In this document: positions 53,362 to 61,901 of the stretch, in pieces
How positions within the stretch are numbered: position 1 is the stretch's first letter
Layout of the letters: the number at the start of each line of letters is the position of its first letter
Assembly: GCA_003543245.1 (NCBI GenBank)
Contig: DPJB01000025.1
Location: forward strand, 198,974 to 262,973
Source of the DNA: Moraxellaceae bacterium
GTDB taxonomy: Bacteria; Pseudomonadota; Gammaproteobacteria; Pseudomonadales; Moraxellaceae
Direction: 5' to 3'
DNA: 64,000 nt
Made by a program: the position numbers and the translations under genes
The notes under the pieces: model-generated
What the model was told of the DNA's origin: nothing
The model's database searches: none
The model's input: only the letters and a program-made list of their open reading frames with translations

Positions 53362-54006
53362 TCACTGTGATGTGCTTTCTGTTGGCGTAATCAGCAGCAT
53401 CAGTCGTCGCGCCTCGCTGTCAATGCGCTGGTGTAATACGTCCGGGTCGTTGATGGTGGCTTCCAGAAGTATTTCCTGCAGTTTTCTTGCTTCAAATACA
53501 TCCATGTCCTTGCTGGCGACCCTTTCCGGAATTTCATGGATCAGTCTGTTTGCCAGGGCAGTGTGCCGGGTATTGCCTGCGGATGCTTCCATGGTGTGCC
53601 ACAGCTCAAGCTCTTTGGTGAAACGCAACTTGTTTACCAGACGTGTCAGCTCCTTGTCAGGCTCTGCATGTTGTTGCGCCACTCCCTGCAGTACCTGCCA
53701 CTCGATGTCCGATACATAGTCCGGTTTTGCAGTGATGAGCTTGTCGCTGGTTGCGTTTTCAGTGGTCTGAAGGACTGCTTGATCAGCATTGATTTTCTGG
53801 ATGCTGGCCGCCGTTATGTCAAAGGATTGTGCCGGTGCAGCGGCACTCCTGACAGGATTGTCTGTGTGAGCAGTTGCCTCAGGTGTGGGCAGATCGTCAC
53901 CCCGGATGATCATTGCAAAAAAAGCCAGTATTGCTGATGCCGTCAGCGTAATCACCAGCGAGTTACGTGGTGATGTGGTGCCCCGATATTTATCAGTGAT
54001 ATCCAT
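53362..54006 (-). CDS. Hypothetical membrane-anchored protein upstream-facing the lipase gene
   Basis: 214 aa. One membrane helix near the N-terminus (about 16-34, LVITLTASAILAFFAMII) is followed by a Ser/Thr/Ala-rich linker and a helical periplasmic domain (about 95-205) with KELTRLVNKLRFTKELELWHTMEASAGNTRHTALANRLIHEIPERV. It lies directly downstream of the secreted lipase gene (95 bp gap, same strand). It could be a helper for that lipase, but it lacks the RxxFDY motif of the known lipase foldases. No family assigned. Confidence 0.7.
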   Translation of the reverse strand: MDITDKYRGTTSPRNSLVITLTASAILAFFAMIIRGDDLPTPEATAHTDNPVRSAAAPAQSFDITAASIQKINADQAVLQTTENATSDKLITAKPDYVSDIEWQVLQGVAQQHAEPDKELTRLVNKLRFTKELELWHTMEASAGNTRHTALANRLIHEIPERVASKDMDVFEARKLQEILLEATINDPDVLHQRIDSEARRLMLLITPTESTSQ

Positions 54007-54101
54007 CTGAAATTATCCGTGAGTCCGGTGCCTGGCAGAGGCCATTGGCTCATGATGAAACGATGAGTCAATGGCCCCGCGTTGCAGTTATGACAATGCT
54101 G

Positions 54102-55910
54102 TTACCAGCGGGTTGGTTCCGGTGGCTTTACCGTGAAGCTGTAGGTCTGGCCGGGGCCCGACATGAGTGTGGTGAACAGGCTGTTGAACAGGCCGCATCC
54201 GGTCATGTTGGGGAACGTGGTGGTGCCGGAGAAATTCAGGTTGCCATTTCCCAGTGAGGAAACCGGGCCATCAAAATCAATCGGCAGAATCACCGGGCGC
54301 TCCGTCTGGCAGCCAAACGGAATCTGCAGGATGGATTCTCCTGCGGACACAATCCGGATATTTACGGCAGCAGTGCCATGTACATGCAGGTTGCCGTCAC
54401 TGTCCAGCGTGGAACTGCCGGTCGTTGGGCTTGCTTCTGTCACCGCAAGTTTCACATCCACCGGCAGGCCGATGATCTTGAGGTTGGTGGTGAAGCTGGG
54501 AATGGACAGGTTGCCGTTTATGGTCTTGGCCGTCATGTCGGCATCGGCAGTCAACGTTGCGTCCGCTGGCATGGCCACCGACTGCCCAAGGGTTTTCAGA
54601 CCGATGTTGCCGGACAGTGGCCAGCTCTTGAGCGACACCACAAAATTACCGCCACCAGGATTGGCGGTAGAAACAGGTTCCTTCGTTAGTGTCAGACAGG
54701 TGCCCATTGTGTATTTGCCGGCAAAGCGGTCAGTCAGCCATGACAGTACATGCGGTGCCGCCTGAAACTGGGTGGCAATGTGTTCACTGGGGAATACATC
54801 AAACGTCACGTTGGAGAACTTGCTGCAATATTTCTTTTTCAGTGCAGCATGCTGGCTGATCGGAATGAATTCATCGGCCTTGCCATGATACTGGTACAAC
54901 GGCACCGGAATTTTGGTATTGCCAAGATTTTGTGCCATCAGCGTCTGGTTGATCGAAGGGATGGCAACCAGCTGGGACAGTGTCTGGTTGTTTTCGGTGT
55001 ATTCGGAAACATTGTGATTCATGAATTCGAACAGCGACTCAAATACGCAGCTTGATTTGGCGCGTGCAATTGCGGCCTGGCCGTTGGCGTTGGTCAGGCT
55101 GTTGACGGGAATGCCGGCAGGATACTGCTCGGCCAGACCGATCACGCCCTGCAGCAGGAAGGAGGCGCCGGTGCTGTCATCCAGATAGGACGCAGTCTTG
55201 ATGAAGTCGGCTGGTGTGCCGCCGGCAGCAATACCAACCAGATTAAGGCCGGGGGCATAGGTGGACTTGAGTTCACCTGCCCAGGCCGATGTCTGCCCGC
55301 CTTGTGAGTAGCCCCAGATGGCCGCCTTGGCGCTGGCGCTTACCCCGGATGAGGGGATTTGAGCGGCGGCCCTGAAGATGTCGAGTACGGCCTGTCCCTG
55401 AGCCTTGCCGGCCAGGTAGGTTGGTGTGTTGCCCGTGGTGTAACCCGGATTGTCACTGACCAGAACGGCATAGCCTGCACGTGTGGCCGCCACGAGATTG
55501 GCCGCTTCATAATCAGTGCCGCGCGCCAGCTGGATTGAGGGGGCGCATTGCTGGGCCAGGCCGTGTGTCCCGACGGCATAGCCGATCACGGGGCGAGCAC
55601 CAGTGCCGCTCCAGGCGGCTGACGGCACAATCACGGTACCGGTCACGATGTTGGGTGCACCCAGCGCATCTGTCGAGTGGTACATGACATTCCAGCCCTG
55701 CACGGGCGGCACGCCGGCACCCAGATTGACGGTGGCCGGCCGATACCAGATGAGGTCGCCATGGGCGCCTGTGCCGGCAGCAGTGGGTGGGGAATAAAAC
55801 GTGCTGTCAGCCGGCCCGGGAACAGGCGCAGCGTGAACCGCCAGTATTGGCAAGGCCAGAGTGGCCAGCAGGCCCCCCAGCAGGGTTTTGCGTGATAGCA
55901 AGTGCATCAT
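54102..55910 (-). CDS. Secreted lipase (PF03583-type) with an added C-terminal beta-sandwich-like domain
   Basis: 602 aa. Signal peptide cleaved near VHA-AP (27). The catalytic part (30-400) has GYSQGG with Ser202, DEFIP and a His in SEHIATQF, as in LIP secretory lipases, a family best known from fungi and actinobacteria. Residues about 420-600 form an extra Ser/Thr/Gly-rich beta domain with paired Cys (FGCQTERPVILPI; MTGCGLFNS), reminiscent of actinobacterial secreted adhesin/lipid-binding domains. GGAG lies 4 bases before the first of two adjacent ATGs. Confidence 0.82.
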   Translation of the reverse strand: MMHLLSRKTLLGGLLATLALPILAVHAAPVPGPADSTFYSPPTAAGTGAHGDLIWYRPATVNLGAGVPPVQGWNVMYHSTDALGAPNIVTGTVIVPSAAWSGTGARPVIGYAVGTHGLAQQCAPSIQLARGTDYEAANLVAATRAGYAVLVSDNPGYTTGNTPTYLAGKAQGQAVLDIFRAAAQIPSSGVSASAKAAIWGYSQGGQTSAWAGELKSTYAPGLNLVGIAAGGTPADFIKTASYLDDSTGASFLLQGVIGLAEQYPAGIPVNSLTNANGQAAIARAKSSCVFESLFEFMNHNVSEYTENNQTLSQLVAIPSINQTLMAQNLGNTKIPVPLYQYHGKADEFIPISQHAALKKKYCSKFSNVTFDVFPSEHIATQFQAAPHVLSWLTDRFAGKYTMGTCLTLTKEPVSTANPGGGNFVVSLKSWPLSGNIGLKTLGQSVAMPADATLTADADMTAKTINGNLSIPSFTTNLKIIGLPVDVKLAVTEASPTTGSSTLDSDGNLHVHGTAAVNIRIVSAGESILQIPFGCQTERPVILPIDFDGPVSSLGNGNLNFSGTTTFPNMTGCGLFNSLFTTLMSGPGQTYSFTVKPPEPTRW

Positions 55911-56263
55911 GACTCTCCGTTGTCCATGTAATTGTTTTATTGTTTTTCATGCGTGAATTGCTTAAACGCACCGCACCGGATCGACCGGATGGTGATGGTT
56001 TGGTGCAGAGGGGCAATCTAGGAGAGAGTCGACGGGTGTGCAGGATGCAAAGGGACAATTAGCGGTTGAATCCGGCCATGCCCGAAACTGTGCACAGAAT
56101 CAGGCGCAACGACCGGAGGCATGGCAACAATGTATCGACTTTGCATGGTCTTTTACGTGGCATGGCGGATTCCGGTTCCCCCTGCTGCCCCCACCTGCTA
56201 GATTCGCGCCCAGACAAATCCAGCAGGTAGGCCGGTTATCCCGGTCATCAGGACAGCCCCCGC
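55911..56263. other. Divergent intergenic region
   Basis: 353 bp between the leftward lipase gene and the rightward exonuclease gene. It should carry both promoters. An AT-rich stretch with ATTGTTTTATTGTTTTTCAT (55930-55949) lies upstream of the lipase. No gene, RNA or repeat is seen. Confidence 0.5.
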
Positions 56264-56881
56264 ATGACTCGTTACGCCATCATCGATTTTGAAACCAACG
56301 GACTCATGCCCGACAGCGGTGGTCGTGCCATAGAAGTGGCCGCCGTGCTGGTACAGGACAACCGGATTATCGACTCCTGGCAAAGCCTGATGAACCCCGA
56401 CGTGCGCGTACCGCCGTTCATCACTGCGCTCACCGGCATCACTCCCCTGATGGTGCGTACCTCGCCACCCCCCGAAAAGGTCATGGTCGAGATTGCCTCG
56501 TTTGTTGGTGATGCCGTCATGGTTGCGCATAACGCCAGCTTTGATCGCAAGTTCTGGCAATACGAACTTGGTCGCATTGGTGTGCCTTGCGCGCATGAAT
56601 TCCTGTGCACCGTGCTCCTTGCCCGTCGCCTTTATCCATGGGCCACCAACCACAAGCTGGCCACACTGGTAGACCTGCACAACATCAAGGTTGATGGACG
56701 ACATCACCGTGCGCTGGCCGATGCCAGCATGACGGCACATCTTTTTTTGCAGATGCAAAATGATCTGGCAGCGTTGTATGCAGACGAGCATGCAGAGAGC
56801 GGCTTTCTCGCCAGATACCAGAAGACAGCCAAGGCGCTGGTAAAGGGTGCGCCCGCACCCGCTCACGCGCGAATGTGGTAA
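56264..56881 (+). CDS. DnaQ-like 3'-5' exonuclease (DEDDh)
   Basis: 205 aa. ExoI is IIDFETNGL (Asp8, Glu10), ExoII is VAHNASFDRKF and ExoIII is HHRALADASMTAHLF (the His and Asp of the DEDDh class). This is the DnaQ-epsilon type of exonuclease, but the length and C-terminus do not match the replicative epsilon subunit, so it is probably an accessory repair or RNA exonuclease. The gene stands alone. Confidence 0.9.
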   Translation: MTRYAIIDFETNGLMPDSGGRAIEVAAVLVQDNRIIDSWQSLMNPDVRVPPFITALTGITPLMVRTSPPPEKVMVEIASFVGDAVMVAHNASFDRKFWQYELGRIGVPCAHEFLCTVLLARRLYPWATNHKLATLVDLHNIKVDGRHHRALADASMTAHLFLQMQNDLAALYADEHAESGFLARYQKTAKALVKGAPAPAHARMW

Positions 56882-56947
56882 TTACGGCACAATAAAAACA
56901 ACCTGTTTTATTTCGCCAGCAATTGAATGGATGCAGATGCTTACATC

Positions 56948-57469
56948 ATGAACAGACGACGTTTTCTTGTTGCCTCCGGCCTTGTGGCCACCGCTGCTGT
57001 TACCGGCATTACCTTGCGTCGCGTCACCATGCCCACGCCCGGCGTTGAGGTCATCATGGCCGAGCTGCAGGCCATGCGCATACACACGATCACCACGCTA
57101 TCGGGCTGGTCGGCGTATACGGTGCTTTCCCATCTGGCGCAGAGCATCGAGCTGTCCATGACGGGCTATTCCAGCCTAAAGTCCCCGGTCTTCCGGCACA
57201 CTGCAGGGCCGATGGCTTTCTTTGCCTTTACCACCGCAGGGGCCATGCGGCATCCGCTCACCGAGCCCATTCCCGGTGCTCCTGCCATTGCCGAAAACGG
57301 CGACACGCAGGCGGCGCTGGAACGGCTGCTGGTGGCGCTGGATACGTTTGCGGCACATGAAGGCGAGCTGGCGCCGCACTTTGCCTATGGGCAGTTAAGC
57401 AAGGACGAGTATGCGCAGGCGCACACCATGCACATTCGTGACCACTTGCGCCTGTTTGCGCTTGCCTGA
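56948..57469 (+). CDS. DUF1569-family protein with Tat-type signal
   Basis: 173 aa from the ATG at 56948. The N-terminus NRRRFLVASGLVATAAVTG fits a twin-arginine signal; an ATG seven codons earlier (56927) is also possible. The body contains WSAYTVLSHLAQSIELSMTGYSSL and the C-terminal HTMHIRDHLRLFAL, the DUF1569 (DinB-like metal-binding helical bundle) pattern with conserved His residues. Function unknown; periplasmic location is inferred from the signal. Confidence 0.75.
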   Translation: MNRRRFLVASGLVATAAVTGITLRRVTMPTPGVEVIMAELQAMRIHTITTLSGWSAYTVLSHLAQSIELSMTGYSSLKSPVFRHTAGPMAFFAFTTAGAMRHPLTEPIPGAPAIAENGDTQAALERLLVALDTFAAHEGELAPHFAYGQLSKDEYAQAHTMHIRDHLRLFALA

Positions 57470-57607
57470 GCAAGCGAGAGGGCAAGGCGATACAAGTGAC
57501 ACATTGACTTGCCCATCACTTTCTCCACACTCCGCATCAACCTGTTTCTAACGGTTCCATGTGCCTGATGGCAGGGGACCACTTCCGGTATTACCCAAAG
57601 GAAATCC

Positions 57608-58492
57608 ATGAAAACGTTGTGGGCACTCGTTGCCATCCTGTTCACCTTTACCCTTGTTGTGGATGAGGCAGAAGCCCGGCGTTTGGGTGGCGGCAAGTCG
57701 TTTGGGCGCAGCTACCAGACTGCACCTGCGCCCAGCCGTTCCACCGCCGATGCACCGGCACGAAAGCAGGACATGGCGGGCAAGCAGGCACCAGGTGCCG
57801 GTCGCGGCATGATGGGTGGTCTGCTTGGTGGTCTTCTGGTGGGTGGCCTGTTTGCAGCGCTGTTTGCCGGCGGCGCCTTCGAAGGTCTGCAGATGATGGA
57901 TATCCTCATTATCGCTGCGCTGGCCTTTGTCATCTTCAAGGTAATCCGCGGCATGCGGCAAGGGCCTGCACCGGCCCGTGGGCCTCATCCAGCCTATGCC
58001 GGCGCCGGCCAGCAGGCGTCACCGCAACCGTCGTCGCCACAGCCTGTGTTCGGTGCCCGTCGTGAGGCGCCAGTAGATGCGCCAGTGAGCGGTGCCGCTG
58101 CCCACGCCGTGCCGTTCAATCTGCCGCTGGGTTTTGATGCGCCCGCCTTTCTTGAGGGCGCAAAGGATCATTACCGCATCCTGCAGGACGCCTGGAACAA
58201 GAACGACCTGCCCAAGATTCAGGAATACGTCACCCCCGAGCTGTACGCCGACCTGCAGGCCGAACGTGCCATTCTGCCCGCGCAGCAGCACACCGAAGTA
58301 CTCAGTGTGAGTGCCGAACTGGTGCGTGCCGACCAGCAGTTTGGCAATGCAGAGGTCAGCATCCGTTTCGTCGGTCGCTACCGCGATACGGTGGAAGGTG
58401 TGGAGGAAGACTTTGTGGATATCTGGCATCTGGAGCGTGATTACTCAAAGGATGATGCCCCCTGGTTCATCACCGGTATCCAGTCCGAGTAA
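57608..58492 (+). CDS. Tim44-like domain protein
   Basis: 294 aa with AAGGAAATCC before the ATG. Signal peptide (1-22), a Gly/Ser/Pro-rich low-complexity stretch (25-65), a hydrophobic helix pair (about 74-115, GGLLGGLLVGGLFAALFAGG and ILIIAALAFVIFKV) and a C-terminal Tim44-like fold (about 170-290: LEGAKDHYRILQDAWNKNDLPKIQEYVTPELYADL...DIWHLERDYSKDDAPWFITGIQSE). Bacterial Tim44-like proteins are membrane-linked and of uncertain role. A strong terminator follows. Confidence 0.88.
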   Translation: MKTLWALVAILFTFTLVVDEAEARRLGGGKSFGRSYQTAPAPSRSTADAPARKQDMAGKQAPGAGRGMMGGLLGGLLVGGLFAALFAGGAFEGLQMMDILIIAALAFVIFKVIRGMRQGPAPARGPHPAYAGAGQQASPQPSSPQPVFGARREAPVDAPVSGAAAHAVPFNLPLGFDAPAFLEGAKDHYRILQDAWNKNDLPKIQEYVTPELYADLQAERAILPAQQHTEVLSVSAELVRADQQFGNAEVSIRFVGRYRDTVEGVEEDFVDIWHLERDYSKDDAPWFITGIQSE

Positions 58493-58533
58493 TCGCTCTC
58501 GCGATATCAGTATGAAACCGGTATGAAACCAAT

Positions 58534-58561
58534 AAAAAGCCCCGCAGTTGCGGGGCTTTTT
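58534..58561. terminator. Bidirectional rho-independent terminator
   Basis: AAAAAGCCCCGC (58534-58545) pairs with GCGGGGCTTTTT (58550-58561), loop AGTT. It separates the convergent Tim44-like and flavin-reductase genes. Confidence 0.94.
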
Positions 58562-58573
58562 ATTGGCGTGCGG

Positions 58574-59194
58574 TCAGTCCTGCTCGTTCTTCCATTTTGC
58601 ATATGTCGTGCGGGGTACTTCAAAGCGGTCATCGGTACGGCAGTAATACGCCGGCGAGCCCATGCGGCCCACCGGGTTAAACCCGTGAATGCGCAGCTTG
58701 TCACCAACCAGATGATCGGCTACATGAAACATGACAACTTCGCCAAAGATCAGCGTGTAATTGCCAAAGTCCTGCGTGCTGTGCAGGCGACACTCCATGC
58801 TGGCGAGAGACTCCGCCACTCGCGGTACCTTTACGTGCACTGACGGTGATTCGTGAAGGCCACTGGCATGCAGCTCGCTCTCACCGGCAGGAAAGTCCGC
58901 TGCCGATACATTCATTGCTGCCATCAGCCCGGCGGTAACCATGTTCACCACAAATTCGCCATTGGCCAGAATGTTGCGGCCGGTATCCTTTAGCGTGCCA
59001 TCATCATGGTGGGCCACGCTGATCATCACGATCAGCGGGTCACTGCCAACCGCATTGAAAAAGCTGAACGGTGCCAGATTGACCACACCGTCAGCATTCG
59101 CCGAAGTCACCCATGCCACCGGTCGTGGCACCACGATGTTGGTGAGCAGCTTGTAGTTGTCGGTGCTGCTGTGTTCGGCGGGATCGATGTTCAT
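58574..59194 (-). CDS. Flavin reductase family protein (FMN-binding split barrel)
   Basis: 206 aa. The opening NYKLLTNIVVPRPVAWVTSANADGVVNLAPFSFFNAVGSDPLIVMIS is typical of the flavin reductase/DIM6-NTAB family, followed by VVNMV and NPVGRMGSPAYYCRTDDRFEVPR. It would reduce or bind flavin, either alone or as partner of an oxygenase. It lies 15 bp downstream of the desaturase gene in the same direction, so it may belong to the same transcript. Confidence 0.88.
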   Translation of the reverse strand: MNIDPAEHSSTDNYKLLTNIVVPRPVAWVTSANADGVVNLAPFSFFNAVGSDPLIVMISVAHHDDGTLKDTGRNILANGEFVVNMVTAGLMAAMNVSAADFPAGESELHASGLHESPSVHVKVPRVAESLASMECRLHSTQDFGNYTLIFGEVVMFHVADHLVGDKLRIHGFNPVGRMGSPAYYCRTDDRFEVPRTTYAKWKNEQD

Positions 59195-59209
59195 GGTTTG
59201 GCTGCCATA

Positions 59210-60397
59210 CTATGCCTTGATCATGTCCGAGCCACCGGGCAGTGAGAGCCGCAGAATTTTCCACACGGTGGTGCCAAACTGGCGGGTGAGCGAGCCGGTG
59301 TTGTAGGGCAGGCCGTAGCGGGCGCAGAGCGCTTTCACGCGTGGTGAAACCTCCGGGTAGCGGTTGCTGCACATGTCCGGGTACAGGTGGTGCTCAATCT
59401 GGTGCGACAGGTTGCCCGAGAGGATGTGGAAGAGTTTTCCTCCACCGATGTTGGCAGAGCCCAGCAACTGGCGCAGGTACCAGTGTGCACGGGTTTCGCC
59501 TTCCACCTGTGCCGGTGTGAAGGTGTGTACGCCTGCCGGAAAGTGACCGCAGAAAATGATCATGAAGGCCCAGATGTTGCGGATGATGTTGGCCACCGCG
59601 TTGGCGCCTGCCACCAGGCCGAACACCAGCCATGGCGAGGCTGGTACATAGGCCGACAGGGGCAGTGCCACCAGAAAGGCTGCCAGCGGCCACATGATGT
59701 AGTCCTTGAGGATCTGGCGACCGGCCTTGCGTCCGATGTTGCCCATCAGCGGTTTGATTTCTGCGTAGGACTTGCGTCCCTCCACCCAGTCCAGAATGGC
59801 CTGTTCGTGTAGCGCCACACCCTCTTCAAAAAACATCATGAGCAGAAAGGCATAGATTGGCTGCGGCAGGTATTTCCATGCCCAGGGCTGCATCGGTGTC
59901 ACGCGCAGAATGCCGTAGCCCACATCCAGATCTTTCTCCATTACATTGGTCCAGGTGTGGTGCACCACATTATGTGAATGCATCCAGCGGTCCGAGGGGC
60001 TCATGCTATCCCACTCCCAGGTGTTGGACTGGATGGTGCTGTCCTTCATCCAGTCCCACTGGGCATGCAGCACGTTGTGTGCAATTTCCATGTTCTCCAG
60101 AATTTTGGCGAGACCGAGGATCAGTGTGCCCAGTCCCATGACGGCAAGGCAGCTGATCCAGCTGGCCAGCGCATGGCCCCAGGCCGGCAGCAAGAACAGC
60201 GAGGCATAAATCAGCACGCGTCCGCCCAGCGCCATGCTGCGCTGGGTCTTGATCAGGCGCAGGATGTAGCGACGGTCATGTTCGCCGCGCGAGTCCATGA
60301 CTTCATCACGGATGGTGTCCAGCTCGCGGCCAAACTCCTCGATCTGTGCGGCATTCAGCGTGGTGGGCAATGTGGTCGGCAGGGTAGTGGCATTCAT
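59210..60397 (-). CDS. Membrane fatty-acid desaturase
   Basis: 395 aa. His boxes HNVLH (107-111), HSHNVVHHTW (140-149) and HQIEHHLYP (near 335) match the acyl-lipid/acyl-CoA desaturase family with a di-iron centre, with four to six membrane helices. The N-terminus carries a short tandem TTLP repeat. AAGGGAAA precedes the ATG. The ferredoxin-reductase gene lies 34 bp upstream, and such reductase-desaturase pairs occur in Moraxellaceae and pseudomonads (DesB/DesC type), the reductase feeding electrons. Confidence 0.93.
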   Translation of the reverse strand: MNATTLPTTLPTTLNAAQIEEFGRELDTIRDEVMDSRGEHDRRYILRLIKTQRSMALGGRVLIYASLFLLPAWGHALASWISCLAVMGLGTLILGLAKILENMEIAHNVLHAQWDWMKDSTIQSNTWEWDSMSPSDRWMHSHNVVHHTWTNVMEKDLDVGYGILRVTPMQPWAWKYLPQPIYAFLLMMFFEEGVALHEQAILDWVEGRKSYAEIKPLMGNIGRKAGRQILKDYIMWPLAAFLVALPLSAYVPASPWLVFGLVAGANAVANIIRNIWAFMIIFCGHFPAGVHTFTPAQVEGETRAHWYLRQLLGSANIGGGKLFHILSGNLSHQIEHHLYPDMCSNRYPEVSPRVKALCARYGLPYNTGSLTRQFGTTVWKILRLSLPGGSDMIKA

Positions 60398-60431
60398 TCG
60401 GTGTTTCCCTTTTTATTCTTGTGTGGCGGGA

Positions 60432-61553
60432 TTACAGATCGAGTTCGCAATCACCGGCAGCGGCACAAATGCACGGCTGTACGATGGTGCCGGTTTCGTT
60501 CACTACCTGGCCGGTGCGCAGGTCGCGGACACAGCCGGCGAGCAGTGTGGTGTCGCAGGCATGGCAGATGCCCATGCGGCAGCCGTGTGCCGGATTAAGG
60601 CCTGCATCTTCGGCTACGCGCAGCAGGCTGGTGGCGGAATCTGCCGTGGCAGTAACACCGCCGCGGGAAAACTTTACCTGGCCACCTACTGCATCGGCCG
60701 GCACAGAAGAAAATGCCGCACGGAAACGCTCCACATGCAGACGGCGTGACAGGCCTTCGCGCTCCCACAGTGTTTCTATTGCGGCCAGCATTTCCTGCGG
60801 GCCACAGGCATAGCATTCGCGCTGACGCCAGTCTGGGCATAGTTCGTTAAGCTGCGCCTCACTGAAATGACGCTTCTGGCGCTGCTCTTCGCCAAGTTCT
60901 CGCGTGAATACCGGATTAAAGCGGTAGCGTGAATGTTCCTGCGTCAGTGTTGCGATTTCCTTGCCAAAAATCACATCAAACTCATGTGGTGCGTAATGAA
61001 TGTGCACACTGTCGGGCAGGCGTTCTTGCGCAATCAGGCTGTGCAGCATGCTCATGGCCGGCGTGATGCCGCTGCCTGCAGTGATGAAGAGCGGTTTTAC
61101 CGGTTGCGCATCAGGCAGGTAGAAGTCGCCCTGCGGCAGGCCGATGGGCAGGTAGTCGCCCACCTTGAGGTTACGCACGAGATGGCGCGAGATGCGGCCA
61201 CCATCCACCACTTTCACCGTGATGGTGAAGCAGCCATCGCTGCGTTCCGGTGCGGACGAAATCGTGTAGGTGCGTGTGTAATGCATGCCACCCACGGGAA
61301 TGCCCACGCGTACATGCTGGCCGCCACGATGGCCGCGCCAGTTAAGGCCGGGCTTGAGCGTGATGGTGCGGGCATCGCGGGTTTCATCCCATACCTTTAC
61401 CACCCGCGCCTGCAACTGGTGCGTGGTCCACAGCGGGTTGACCAGTTCCACATAGTGCGAGGTGCGCAGGGGGTAGGCAAAAAGATCGGTAATGCGGCCG
61501 ATGGCGGACAGCAGCGGATTGGGACGGCTGTCCTGTGGTGCCGTGGACTTCAT
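60432..61553 (-). CDS. Ferredoxin reductase (FAD/NAD domains plus 2Fe-2S domain)
   Basis: 373 aa from the ATG at 61553 with AAGGGAG upstream. FAD domain (about 45-150, RTYTISSAP), NAD domain (GSGITPAMSMLHSL, CYACGPQEM) and a C-terminal 2Fe-2S ferredoxin domain with the ligand set CRMGICHAC...C (C-x4-C-x2-C). It transfers electrons from NAD(P)H to the desaturase encoded just downstream; DesC-like role by analogy. Confidence 0.92.
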   Translation of the reverse strand: MKSTAPQDSRPNPLLSAIGRITDLFAYPLRTSHYVELVNPLWTTHQLQARVVKVWDETRDARTITLKPGLNWRGHRGGQHVRVGIPVGGMHYTRTYTISSAPERSDGCFTITVKVVDGGRISRHLVRNLKVGDYLPIGLPQGDFYLPDAQPVKPLFITAGSGITPAMSMLHSLIAQERLPDSVHIHYAPHEFDVIFGKEIATLTQEHSRYRFNPVFTRELGEEQRQKRHFSEAQLNELCPDWRQRECYACGPQEMLAAIETLWEREGLSRRLHVERFRAAFSSVPADAVGGQVKFSRGGVTATADSATSLLRVAEDAGLNPAHGCRMGICHACDTTLLAGCVRDLRTGQVVNETGTIVQPCICAAAGDCELDL

Positions 61554-61901
61554 GGCGTACTCCCTTGGTTCCTGCGGGGCAGGGGGATGTTGTTGTGAGT
61601 GCCCGGAACGGGCCTGCTTGCTTGAGTCTACGGGAGAACATACCGCCGTGTGCACATCTTTTCGCAGAAAACAGTGTCCTGTCGGCGATTCTTGCGTCTT
61701 GTCTTTCGGGGCAGAAAAAGTGGTCCCGTGTGGCAGTGTGTATTGCCGGAAGCATTCCGGATGGCATTGCCTGCGTGACTGGTTGGGCAAAATCACGGGC
61801 TGTGCCGGAGTCTTTAACGTCTGGTACAGGATTGGTAGATTGCAGGGTAAGCCGCCATGAAGGCTGGTCTCAAGTGCGCCTGACCAAAAAGGAAAAGAGT
61901 C
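61554..61901. other. Divergent intergenic region
   Basis: 348 bp between the leftward reductase gene and the rightward phosphoesterase gene. It should hold both promoters. No gene, terminator or strong repeat is seen; a GGAAAAGAG site near its right end serves the phosphoesterase start. Confidence 0.5.

Noticed and set aside
53362..54006. Lipase foldase (LifO/LipB) for the neighbouring lipase
   Set aside because: Topology is similar (N-terminal helix, helical periplasmic part) but the RxxFDY motif is absent and the lipase is not of the foldase-dependent family.
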